The notes below the pieces were generated by a model, which saw nothing but the letters and a program-made list of their open reading frames with translations, was not told where the DNA came from and did no database searches. From contig JAHFHB010000003.1 in NCBI GenBank assembly GCA_023247135.1, positions 1-23,636 on the forward strand: a DNA stretch of 23,636 nt, given 5' to 3'. Below are positions 15,399 to 22,350 of this stretch, in pieces. This DNA is from Candidatus Omnitrophota bacterium. Lineage in GTDB: Bacteria > Omnitrophota > Omnitrophia > Omnitrophales > Aquincolibacteriaceae. Positions within the stretch are counted from its first letter, which is position 1; each line of letters opens with the position of its first letter. Both the position numbers and the translations under genes were made by a program.

Positions 15399-17759
15399 TT
15401 GAGTCACGAAAAAATATTAATATTTGAGAGTTGGATCTGGTACGCCGCAACTTTTTTGACGGCGGTGACGTCCTTTTTGAACGTTTTAATTGTTGCATTG
15501 ACCGGGAGAAACATCAATCGAAAGACGAGTATTAAATACATCCTGTATGCAAGCGCGCTGACTTTTTGGAGTATTAATGTATTTATCTTTTCCTGGGTCC
15601 CGTCTGAAAAGCTCGCCTATGTCAGCGCGCAATTTCTTCACCTGGGTGCGATTTTCATACCCGTTTTCCTGCTCGATTTTGTCCTGTATTTTTTCAAGAT
15701 CACCGGTAAATACTACAGGTTTGAACTTGTCAGTGTTTACGTGCTCTCAGTTTTTTTTGCCGTCGTAGACATATTCTTTCCGCACTATTTTATCAGCGAA
15801 GTTGTCCCAAAACGAAATTACCCGTTCTTTCTTAATGCCGGGCCGTTTTATATTTGGTGGGTCAGCTTGTTTACGTATATTGTCATTTCGGCGCACCTTA
15901 AAGTGTTTAGCCGGTATAAAAGCGCAGCCGGAGTCGAGAAAGATCGGTTGGGTTTATTTGTGTTTCCCAGTCTGATTGCCTACGTCGGGTGTGTGGCTTA
16001 TTTCCTGCCTGTTTATAATTTCTTCTTTTTCCCTTATCCCCTGGGGTGTTTTGGCTCGGTGGTTCTTTCCTCCGCATTGGCCTATGGAATCCTGCGGCAT
16101 AAACTTCTCGGCGTGGATGTTATCTTAAAAAAGACGCTCGTGTTTGCGGGATTATTGACGTTCGTGTTCGGGGTTTTTTCCGCGGCAACACTTCTAGTCC
16201 GAGAGGTTCTGTCTGTGTATTTAAAAGTCAGTACGACCGGGACGTATGTGGTCAGCCTTTTTCTTATCGTGCTCGGGTACGATCCGATCCGTAATATCCT
16301 GATCAACCTTACGGATAATTATCTTTTTCAAAAAAAGTACGATTATCAGAAGTTTCTCAAGGAAGCCTCGCGGGGGATGTCGCGCATTAAAAGCCTGGAG
16401 CATCTGCTCAATCTTGTGGTTCATTTTATTACCATGAAGATGCGTGTTGAAAATGCGGCGGTGCTGACGCGGCGCGTAAGCGGGGCGGGGTTTAATTTGC
16501 AATATCAACGCGGGTATAAAGAACTGCCCAATCTGGTGCTTTTAACCGAAGGCCATCCGCTGATTGAGTATTTCCGTTGCGAAAAGGAGGGGCTGGATGC
16601 GGAACAAGTTCAGGAGATGATTGAGAGTGCGAAGCGGGTTCCTGTGCGCGGAAAAGAAAACGCTTTTTATGATTTTCAGGAAATCAAAGCGGCCATGGCG
16701 GAACTTTACACCGCCTGCTGCATCCCGAGTTTTCTGGGGCAGGAACTGCGCAACGTGCTTTTACTTGGGTCCAAAAAATCAGGAGAGTATTTTACGGAGG
16801 AAGACCGCAACGTGCTTTACACGCTTGCGCAGGAATCAGCCATTGCGATTGAAAATGCGCGCCTGTACGATGAGGCGATTAATAAAACCCGCGAACTTGA
16901 ACGGATCAACCATCAGCTTGAAGATGCCAAGGGAAGCTTGACCACGGCGCTCAATGAGACCGAACGGGCGAATAAACAGTTACAAGACACGCAGGCGCAG
17001 TTGATTCATGAACAGAAAATGGCGACGCTGGGCCGGCTGGCGGCTTCGGTGGGCCATGAGGTCAATAATCCACTCACCATTCTTTCGATGAACGTATCGC
17101 GGGCGCTGATGCGCTACAAAAAGAATCCGGAAGTGAAAGTTTCGGAAATTTTGGATATTTTTCAAAAGATGGAACAGAACATCAGCCGTATCAAGGCAGT
17201 GGTCAATACGCTGACGGGACTTCTCAAGAAATCAGAAAAAGGCAAGTTTGAACCGCTATCGCTCAAGCTGATTCTTGAAGAAACCCTGCCGCTTGTGCAG
17301 TTTCAGACCTACCTTGAGAACTTGGCGGGGACAGAGGTCGAATTTAACGTTCCGGGAAACATCCCGCTCATTCGTGGCGATCTGGAGCGCTTGCAGGAAG
17401 TTTTTTTGAATCTGTTTATCAACGCCTATCATGCGATGGAAGGCCGGCCGAGTCCGCGCATCAATGTGCGGGCTGAACTCAGCCCCGATGGGCACTATGT
17501 CATGGTTCATTTTACGGATTCGGGCAAAGGCATGAACGAAGAAACCATGAAGCGTATTTTTAATTACGGGTATACCACCAAGCCTGCCGGCAAGGGCTCG
17601 GGACTTGGACTTTACATGTGCAAATACATTATCGAACTCCATGGGGGCACGATTCAGGTTTCAAGCGAAGAGGGCGTGGGAACCACGTTTAGCCTTTCAC
17701 TGCCAGCTTTTGATGAGATCGAGAATTTGAGCGGGCATGAGTACAGGACGGCCGGATGA
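15399..17759 (+). CDS. 7TM-type membrane sensor histidine kinase with GAF domain
   Basis: A 786-residue kinase. It starts at a TTG (15399-15401) inside a T8 run, with AAGGGG (15381-15386) 12 bases upstream; no ATG fits better. Residues 1-310 contain about eight to nine hydrophobic helices, again of the 7TM sensor type, including FFFFPYPLGCFGSVV and LKKTLVFAGLL segments. A GAF-like domain spans about 330-490 (ending ESAIAIENARLYDEAI), then a coiled coil (490-540). The H-box is ASVGHEVNNPLT with His553, N-box NLFINAYHAM (Asn671), DSGKGMN and GKGSGLGLYM. It is closest in style to the second kinase module of the hybrid kinase at 5354 (HEINNPLT). The stop overlaps the receiver start (ATGA). By eye the sensor half is AT-rich while the kinase half resembles the GC-richer flanks. 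Confidence 0.93.
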   Translation: MSHEKILIFESWIWYAATFLTAVTSFLNVLIVALTGRNINRKTSIKYILYASALTFWSINVFIFSWVPSEKLAYVSAQFLHLGAIFIPVFLLDFVLYFFKITGKYYRFELVSVYVLSVFFAVVDIFFPHYFISEVVPKRNYPFFLNAGPFYIWWVSLFTYIVISAHLKVFSRYKSAAGVEKDRLGLFVFPSLIAYVGCVAYFLPVYNFFFFPYPLGCFGSVVLSSALAYGILRHKLLGVDVILKKTLVFAGLLTFVFGVFSAATLLVREVLSVYLKVSTTGTYVVSLFLIVLGYDPIRNILINLTDNYLFQKKYDYQKFLKEASRGMSRIKSLEHLLNLVVHFITMKMRVENAAVLTRRVSGAGFNLQYQRGYKELPNLVLLTEGHPLIEYFRCEKEGLDAEQVQEMIESAKRVPVRGKENAFYDFQEIKAAMAELYTACCIPSFLGQELRNVLLLGSKKSGEYFTEEDRNVLYTLAQESAIAIENARLYDEAINKTRELERINHQLEDAKGSLTTALNETERANKQLQDTQAQLIHEQKMATLGRLAASVGHEVNNPLTILSMNVSRALMRYKKNPEVKVSEILDIFQKMEQNISRIKAVVNTLTGLLKKSEKGKFEPLSLKLILEETLPLVQFQTYLENLAGTEVEFNVPGNIPLIRGDLERLQEVFLNLFINAYHAMEGRPSPRINVRAELSPDGHYVMVHFTDSGKGMNEETMKRIFNYGYTTKPAGKGSGLGLYMCKYIIELHGGTIQVSSEEGVGTTFSLSLPAFDEIENLSGHEYRTAG

Positions 17760-18115
17760 TTAAAATTTTGATTGTGGATGATGAACCGGGGATTGTGGAC
17801 GAAGTCCGTGATTTTCTGCTTGAAGAGGGCTACGCCGTCGAAACGGCGGATACTGCCAAAGACGGCATGAAGTTTGTCGCGGTTTTTAAGCCCGATGTGC
17901 TTTTGCTGGATATGAAACTCCCGGATCACTCCGGCCTGGAAGTGCTACGTTATTCCAAAGAGGTCTCGCCCCGCACGAAGGTGATTGTGAACACCGGGTA
18001 TGTCGATCAAAAGATGATCGATGAAGCTGAAAAGCTCGGCCGCGACGCTTTCTTGCAAAAGCCCTTCAATCTCGAGCGGCTCTCCGAAGAAATCAAAAAG
18101 GTTTTGGCCACCTGA
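17756..18115 (+). CDS. Stand-alone response regulator receiver
   Basis: A 119-residue receiver overlapping the kinase stop by four bases (ATGA), so the two are surely co-translated partners. Motifs: ILIVDDEPG, Asp52 in LLLDMKLPDHSG, a Thr in VNTGYVD and Lys in QKPFN. No output domain. It shares the 'TGY' sequence after beta4 with the other two receivers of the locus but is more distant from them than they are from each other. It is the last gene of the long unit beginning near 10.6 kb and is followed by a terminator. Confidence 0.94.
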   Translation: MIKILIVDDEPGIVDEVRDFLLEEGYAVETADTAKDGMKFVAVFKPDVLLLDMKLPDHSGLEVLRYSKEVSPRTKVIVNTGYVDQKMIDEAEKLGRDAFLQKPFNLERLSEEIKKVLAT

Positions 18116-18123
18116 TTTAAAAT

Positions 18124-18157
18124 AAGGGTACCCCATCCGGAAGGGATACCTTTTTTT
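18124..18157 (+). terminator. Rho-independent terminator closing the signalling unit
   Basis: AAGGGTACCC (18124-18133) pairs with GGGATACCTT (18143-18152), with one bulged A, and is followed by a run of seven T (18151-18157). It lies nine bases after the last receiver stop. It separates the signalling/lipid unit from the toxin-antitoxin module. Confidence 0.75.
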
Positions 18158-18165
18158 GGCTTTTT

Positions 18166-18243
18166 TTGACTTGAATTATTATTAATATTAAATATAATAT
18201 GTAATTAAATCAATTGACTTCAAGTGCGCTAATAGCGTACACT
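18166..18243 (+). promoter_or_regulatory. AT-rich promoter region of the toxin-antitoxin operon, with operator palindrome
   Basis: Two promoter candidates are visible: TTGAAT (18171-18176), 16 bases, TATAAT (18193-18198); and TTGACT (18214-18219), 18 bases, TACACT (18238-18243). In the spacer of the second sits a perfect palindrome CGCTA-A-TAGCG (18227-18237), flanked more loosely by AGTG and CACT. A repressor bound there would block RNA polymerase, the usual autoregulation by an Xre-type antitoxin and its toxin complex. The sequence from 18166 to 18215 is far richer in A and T than anything around it. Confidence 0.6.
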
Positions 18244-18259
18244 CTCAGGAGATGGTGGA

Positions 18260-18544
18260 ATGAAATTTGAATATGAGTTTGTCGAGACGGACATTTTTTC
18301 AAAGCGCATTCAGGAGATTTTAGCGGACGAGGATTATGCGTTGCTGCAGGCCGAACTGAGTCGAGTTCCTACTGCGGGGCCTCTGATTCCGAGCGCCGGC
18401 GGTTTAAGGAAATTGCGATGGAGTGGCGGAACCAAGGGGAAACGCGGAGGACTCCGCATCATTTATTATTATGTGGCCGGTATTCAGAAATTTTACATGA
18501 TCTATGTGCATAGAAAAGCAGAGCAGGCGGACTTGACTGCTTGA
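18260..18544 (+). CDS. RelE/HigB-type toxin of a type II toxin-antitoxin system
   Basis: A 94-residue protein starting at ATG 18260 with GGAGATGGTGG upstream. It has the RelE/ParE-fold pattern: an N-terminal 'F.ETDIFSKRI' helix, a loop 'P..GPLIPSAGGLRKLRW', then GKRGGLRIIYYY and a final 'FYMIYVHRKAEQADL'. The 'LRKLRW...GKRGG.R.IYY' run is the signature of HigB-2-like toxins, which cleave mRNA in the ribosome. The conserved basic residues are present, so it is probably active. The toxin gene comes first and the antitoxin second, as in HigBA systems. It stands as a separate module with its own promoter between a terminator and housekeeping-type genes, consistent with horizontal gain. Confidence 0.88.
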   Translation: MKFEYEFVETDIFSKRIQEILADEDYALLQAELSRVPTAGPLIPSAGGLRKLRWSGGTKGKRGGLRIIYYYVAGIQKFYMIYVHRKAEQADLTA

Positions 18545-18591
18545 CAAATAAAGATGCTTGCAGCTTATGTGAGAAGACGGGGGAATGTATT

Positions 18592-18894
18592 ATGAAAGAA
18601 AGTGAGTTTCGCGAACTTTTAAAAAGCGTGGAGCAGGCGCGGGAGATTCATGCAGGTGAACGCAAACCGTCTCGTGTGTTTCGAATAACGCCGGTTCAGG
18701 TTAAAGAAATCCGTAGAAAACTAAGGTTGAGTCAGGCCGAATTTTCAGCGATGATTTGCGTGAGCCTTGCCACGCTCCGAAATTGGGAGCAGGGGCGCAC
18801 ATACCCTGAAGGTGCTGCGATTGCGCTCTTGAGGGTCGCTGAATCAAAACCCGAGGCTGTTTTAGCAGCGCTGCATTCTAGAAAGGCTGCTTAA
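18592..18894 (+). CDS. NadS/HigA-type Xre-family antitoxin
   Basis: A 100-residue protein. I choose the ATG at 18592 with GGGGGA upstream; the frame is open from 18541 but those codons do not look like the family. Residues 1-30 ('EFRELLKSVEQA.EI..GE.KPSRVF') and the helix-turn-helix (about 47-67, LSQAEFSAMICVSLATLRNW, then EQGR) match the NadS/HigA-2 antitoxins. One oddity is Cys56 where Gly is common in the turn (IGVS). It should bind and neutralise the toxin encoded just upstream and repress the operon through the palindrome at 18227-18237. Confidence 0.88.
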   Translation: MKESEFRELLKSVEQAREIHAGERKPSRVFRITPVQVKEIRRKLRLSQAEFSAMICVSLATLRNWEQGRTYPEGAAIALLRVAESKPEAVLAALHSRKAA

Positions 18895-18948
18895 TTCCAA
18901 CATGAATCTGCATGTTTTCTCCGGTCTGTGTTTTACCATTCTCAAAGC

Positions 18949-18977
18949 TTGAACGCAGAGGGGCCTTGATTTATGAT
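18949..18977 (+). promoter_or_regulatory. Promoter giving a leaderless or near-leaderless transcript
   Basis: TTGAAC (18949-18954), a 17-base spacer and TATGAT (18972-18977) form a good sigma-70-type promoter. The expected start of transcription is about 18983-18986, right next to the ATG at 18987. The following gene has no ribosome-binding site, which fits leaderless translation. Confidence 0.6.
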
Positions 18978-18986
18978 ACTGCCACT

Positions 18987-19985
18987 ATGATTATCGGACT
19001 GACGGGGAAAAACGGGGCGGGCAAGGGCGAGGTCGCAAAATTCCTCAAGGAACGCGGCTTTCAATACTTTTCGCTCTCGGATGTACTGCGTGAAGAGGCT
19101 TCGCGCGAGGGCGTGCCCGTGACTCGCGACAACCTTGTTGAACTGGGAAATCGCTTGCGGGCCCAGCTTGGCCCCGGGGCTTTGGCAGAAAAAATATTCG
19201 GCCGGCTCGATCCTGAGAAACATTACGTGGTGGATTCGATGCGACACCCTTCCGAAGTCGAGGTTTTCCGGCGGCGTTCTGATTTTATTCTTGCCTGCGT
19301 GGCCGCGCCGCAGCGTTTGAGGTTTGAGCGGATCAAACAGCGCAAGCGCGAGAGCGATCCTGAAACGTTTGAAGCATTCCAGGCGCTTGAAGCCCGCGAA
19401 GCCAACAGCGAGAACACGAGCGACCAGCAGTTGGACCGGGCCATTGCGGCGGCGGACGTCGTTTTTGACAATGCCGGGCCGATGAAAATGCTGCATGACA
19501 GGGTGCGCGAAGTCATGCTGGAATTTTCTAAAAAGCAGACCCGTCCGGATTGGGATCCGTACTTTATGGGCATTGCCAAGGTGGTGGCGCTGCGCTCAAA
19601 CTGCCTGAAGCGTAAAGTCGCGGCGGTTATTGTCAAGGACAAGCGCATTATTTCGACCGGGTATAACGGCACACCGCGCGGCGTGACCAACTGCAGTGAG
19701 GGCGGCTGTCCGCGCTGCGGCAGTGTCGAGGCTTCCGGGAAATCCCTTGATGAATGCTTGTGTTCGCATGCCGAGGAGAATGCGATTGTGCAGTCGGCTT
19801 ACCACGGCATGAGCGTTAAAGATTCCGTGCTTTACACCACCTTTTCACCCTGCCTGACGTGCACCAAAATGATCATTAACGCGGGCATCCGCGAAGTGGT
19901 CTACAACGTCGAATACCCTCTCAGCGAAGTCTCGCTTAAACTCCTGGATCAAGCCGGTATTGTGATTCGAAAACTCAATGTTTGA
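18987..19985 (+). CDS. P-loop nucleotide kinase-like domain fused to dCMP deaminase
   Basis: A 332-residue two-domain protein. Residues 1-170 form a dephospho-CoA-kinase/adenylate-kinase-like P-loop fold. It has Walker A GKNGAGKG (G7-K13), a DSMRHPSEV block and lid residues 'RF.RI.QR.R'. Residues about 180-332 are a zinc-dependent dCMP deaminase (ComEB type): SCNS-like 'ALRSNCLKRKVAAVIVKD', STGYNGTPRG, the HAEEN motif (His261, Glu263), and SPCLTC (Cys289, Cys292) for the catalytic zinc, plus an extra Cys cluster (NCSEGGCPRC). It would turn dCMP into dUMP for thymidylate synthesis; the kinase half might phosphorylate a nucleoside or nucleotide or be regulatory. Yeast Dcd1 also carries a kinase-like N-terminus. 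The start at 18987 is supported by the P-loop position and the promoter. Confidence 0.9.
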   Translation: MIIGLTGKNGAGKGEVAKFLKERGFQYFSLSDVLREEASREGVPVTRDNLVELGNRLRAQLGPGALAEKIFGRLDPEKHYVVDSMRHPSEVEVFRRRSDFILACVAAPQRLRFERIKQRKRESDPETFEAFQALEAREANSENTSDQQLDRAIAAADVVFDNAGPMKMLHDRVREVMLEFSKKQTRPDWDPYFMGIAKVVALRSNCLKRKVAAVIVKDKRIISTGYNGTPRGVTNCSEGGCPRCGSVEASGKSLDECLCSHAEENAIVQSAYHGMSVKDSVLYTTFSPCLTCTKMIINAGIREVVYNVEYPLSEVSLKLLDQAGIVIRKLNV

Positions 19986-19991
19986 GACGCG

Positions 19992-21476
19992 TTGAAAAAA
20001 ACAGAACATCCCCACCTTCTCGAAATAAACGCTTTTTTTTGGCTGAGCCGCCTGGAACAGGGGGGCGGGCGTTTGACTCTGGCCGGCATTCCCGACTGCG
20101 AGCTTGAGGCGATTGCGAAATGTGGTTTTCATTATGTCTGGCTGATGGGGATTTGGAAACGCAGTCCTGCCGGCATTAAACTGGCATTGGAAAATGAGCC
20201 GCTGAAATCAGAGTTTGACCGTTGCTTGCCCGGCTGGAAAAAAGAGGACGTGACAGGCTCGCCGTATGCCGTATACGGTTATGAAATCGACCCGCGGCTT
20301 GGCAGCCAGCAGGATCTGGCGTCGCTGCGGCAACGCCTGGCGAAACTGGGCGTCGGACTTTTTTTAGATTTTGTACCCAATCATCTGGCCTTTGACCACC
20401 CCTGGACGGAACAGGAACCGGCTTTATTTGTCAACGGCACGGAAGCCGCTTTTAAGGATTATCCCGGCCTTTTCTACCGCACACCGCCCGGCCGCTATTT
20501 GGCGCACGGCAAAGACCCCTATTTCACCGCCTGGAATGACACGGTTCAAATCAATATTTTTTCGTGGCGCGCGCGTGCGGCCCTGACTGCGGAGATGCTG
20601 AAAATTGCGGAGCTTTGCGATGGAATCCGCTGCGACATGGCCATGCTGCTTTTGACGGACGTCTTTGAGAAAAACTGGCGGCCGTTTCTTGATCCCGCAC
20701 AAAGGCCCAAGGCGGATTTCTGGGACGAAGCGATTCCGGCCGTGAAAGCGAAATTCCCGCAGTTTATTTTTATGGCCGAGGTTTATTGGGGACTCGACCG
20801 TAAACTGCAGGAAATGGGTTTCGATTACACGTACGATAAGACATTCTATGACCGCTTGAAGCATGATCCGGCGGTTTCGATCCGGGAGCATTTAAGCGCG
20901 GGACTGGAATACCAGAAGAAATGCGTCCGGTTTCTCGAAAACCACGATGAAGAAAGAGCGGCGGCGTGTTTCGGGAAAAAGCGCTCTCTCGCGTTCGCGG
21001 CCATCCTTGGAACGGTGCCGGGCCTGCGGTTTTTTCATGAGGGGCAGGCGGAGGGCCGGGTAAAAAGGACGCTGATTCATCTGGGCAGAGAAGCGGCGGA
21101 GCCGGCCAATCTCGAAATTTCAGAATTTTATTTAAAGCTGTTCAGATTTGCCAATGTTGAAGTGCTGCATGCCGGGGAATGGCTTTTATTGGAGGGGGGG
21201 CCGGCCAGCGAAGCCGATGCGACTTTCCGCAACGTGCTTGCCTGGGTCTGGTCACACGGCGACGAAAAAAGAATGGTTGTGGTCAATGACTCAGCAGAGG
21301 AGAGCCGGGTGAAGGTGCGGGTGCCCGAGGGTTTCTGGGAGGCAGAAAAAATATTTTTTTACGACCACCTGAGCAGGGAAGTTTTCGAACACAGCACCTA
21401 TGAAGTCACCCGGCAGGGCCTTGGTGCGACACTCGGCGCCTGGCAGTGCCGTCTCTTTGAGCTGAAAAATTATTGA
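19992..21476 (+). CDS. GH13 alpha-amylase-family glycoside hydrolase, cytoplasmic
   Basis: A 494-residue enzyme from a TTG at 19992, six bases after the deaminase stop; no strong ribosome-binding site is seen. All four GH13 regions are present: DFVPNH (126-131), GIRCDMAM with nucleophile Asp215, FMAEVYW with acid/base Glu263, and LENHDEERA with Asp319. A C-terminal beta domain follows (about 390-494). There is no signal peptide, so it acts inside the cell on an alpha-glucan or a small alpha-glucoside. It could be an amylase-like hydrolase or a transglycosidase; I cannot tell which. The N-terminal part 'WLMGIWKRSP' replaces the more common 'WP' substrate region of amylases. The gene converges on the minus-strand heat-shock gene and overlaps it by seven bases. 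Confidence 0.9.
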   Translation: MKKTEHPHLLEINAFFWLSRLEQGGGRLTLAGIPDCELEAIAKCGFHYVWLMGIWKRSPAGIKLALENEPLKSEFDRCLPGWKKEDVTGSPYAVYGYEIDPRLGSQQDLASLRQRLAKLGVGLFLDFVPNHLAFDHPWTEQEPALFVNGTEAAFKDYPGLFYRTPPGRYLAHGKDPYFTAWNDTVQINIFSWRARAALTAEMLKIAELCDGIRCDMAMLLLTDVFEKNWRPFLDPAQRPKADFWDEAIPAVKAKFPQFIFMAEVYWGLDRKLQEMGFDYTYDKTFYDRLKHDPAVSIREHLSAGLEYQKKCVRFLENHDEERAAACFGKKRSLAFAAILGTVPGLRFFHEGQAEGRVKRTLIHLGREAAEPANLEISEFYLKLFRFANVEVLHAGEWLLLEGGPASEADATFRNVLAWVWSHGDEKRMVVVNDSAEESRVKVRVPEGFWEAEKIFFYDHLSREVFEHSTYEVTRQGLGATLGAWQCRLFELKNY

Positions 21477-22177
21477 ACGGCAATTTTTTTGGCAGCCGCG
21501 GCTTCCGTTTTCGGCAGTTTGACGGTGAGCACGCCGTTTTGATAATCCGCGGTAATGCCGGTCTCATTTACCGGACCGGGGAGCTGGACGCTGCGCGCGA
21601 AACTGCCGTAGCTGCGCTCCCGTTTATAAACTCCCGATTTTTCATCGGATTTTTCCGTCGAAACATCGCGGGTGCCTTTGAGTGTCAAAACGTCTCCTCG
21701 GACATTGATCTCGATTTTATCTTTGTCCAGCCCCGGCAGATCGACGCGTACAATGTAAAAAGAGTCTTTCTCTTCCACGTCGAGTGTCGGCGTGAAATCA
21801 AACGACGCATCACCGCCCATCAAATCCGAGAGTGATGTCTGCGTCATCAGCCGGCCGAACATCTGATTCAAATGATCCTGAAGCTGGCCCATGGAATCAA
21901 ACGCATCCTGGAAGAACGGGTCGGATTGAACCTGCGCTGCGACCCGGTGCTTGAGCCGATGAGCGGGAGAAACCCTGTGGGGTGCCGCAACGGACGCTGC
22001 CGGGCTGCCGTACCTGGCGGTTGTTTGTCCATAGGGGGCTGGAACTTGCGCGGTGCCGGTTTTGTGATGCAAGAGGAAGTAAATCACCGCCATGCTTTGC
22101 AGGCAGAGCAGAACGGCAAGAATGATCACAAGAATGAGAAGCCACTGTTTCTTTTTGTCTTTTGGAAATTCCGTCAT
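21470..22177 (-). CDS. Membrane-anchored small heat-shock protein (Hsp20/alpha-crystallin)
   Basis: A 235-residue minus-strand protein. The start is the ATG at 22177-22175, preceded on its strand by GGGAGGT (22183-22189); a longer frame to 22291 lacks a site. Residues 1-11 are charged and 12-36 form one strong transmembrane helix (WLLILVIILAVLLCL...). A Pro/Ala/His-rich linker (about 37-85) leads to a helical region (90-125) and then an alpha-crystallin domain (about 130-225). The domain has 'F.PTLDVEEKDSFYIVRVDLPG', 'DVLTLKGTR', 'RERSYGSFARSVQLP', and the hallmark NGVLTVKLPK. The C-terminal IXI-like end is KIAVQ. Most small heat-shock proteins are soluble; the N-terminal anchor with six positive or negative residues before it suggests a membrane-tethered, probably periplasm-facing chaperone. 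Confidence 0.88.
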   Translation of the reverse strand: MTEFPKDKKKQWLLILVIILAVLLCLQSMAVIYFLLHHKTGTAQVPAPYGQTTARYGSPAASVAAPHRVSPAHRLKHRVAAQVQSDPFFQDAFDSMGQLQDHLNQMFGRLMTQTSLSDLMGGDASFDFTPTLDVEEKDSFYIVRVDLPGLDKDKIEINVRGDVLTLKGTRDVSTEKSDEKSGVYKRERSYGSFARSVQLPGPVNETGITADYQNGVLTVKLPKTEAAAAKKIAVQ

Positions 22178-22309
22178 GACGCACCTCCCTGAAAAAGGAA
22201 TGGCTGGTTTTCGATAATGGGGTAAAAACACATATTTTACTCTCTTATTTCTCGCGATTGAAACTTTTTTATAGCCCCCGATTTGTGGCACAGGAATGCC
22301 TTTAACGGA

Positions 22310-22343
22310 TATAATCCACCCGGTTCTATTTTGGCGCAGGAGG
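22310..22343 (+). promoter_or_regulatory. TATAAT -10 element and ribosome-binding site for the epimerase-like gene
   Basis: A perfect TATAAT lies at 22310-22315 with no good -35 at the usual distance (TTGTGG at 22283 is 21 bases away). AGGAGG at 22338-22343 is seven bases before the ATG at 22351. The 173 bases between the divergent genes contain no other feature I can support; no CIRCE-type heat-shock operator is seen for the minus-strand gene. Confidence 0.45.
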
Positions 22344-22350
22344 ACAAGAG

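Noticed and set aside
15393..15401. T8 run at the start of the third kinase as a slippage or phase-variation site
   Set aside because: The TTG start lies at the end of the run, so slippage would alter only the untranslated leader spacing, not the frame; at most it changes the distance from the ribosome-binding site.
22283..22300. Sigma-54-like box TGGCAC....TGC upstream of the epimerase-like gene
   Set aside because: The GG to GC distance is one base too short; sigma-54 promoters do not tolerate this.
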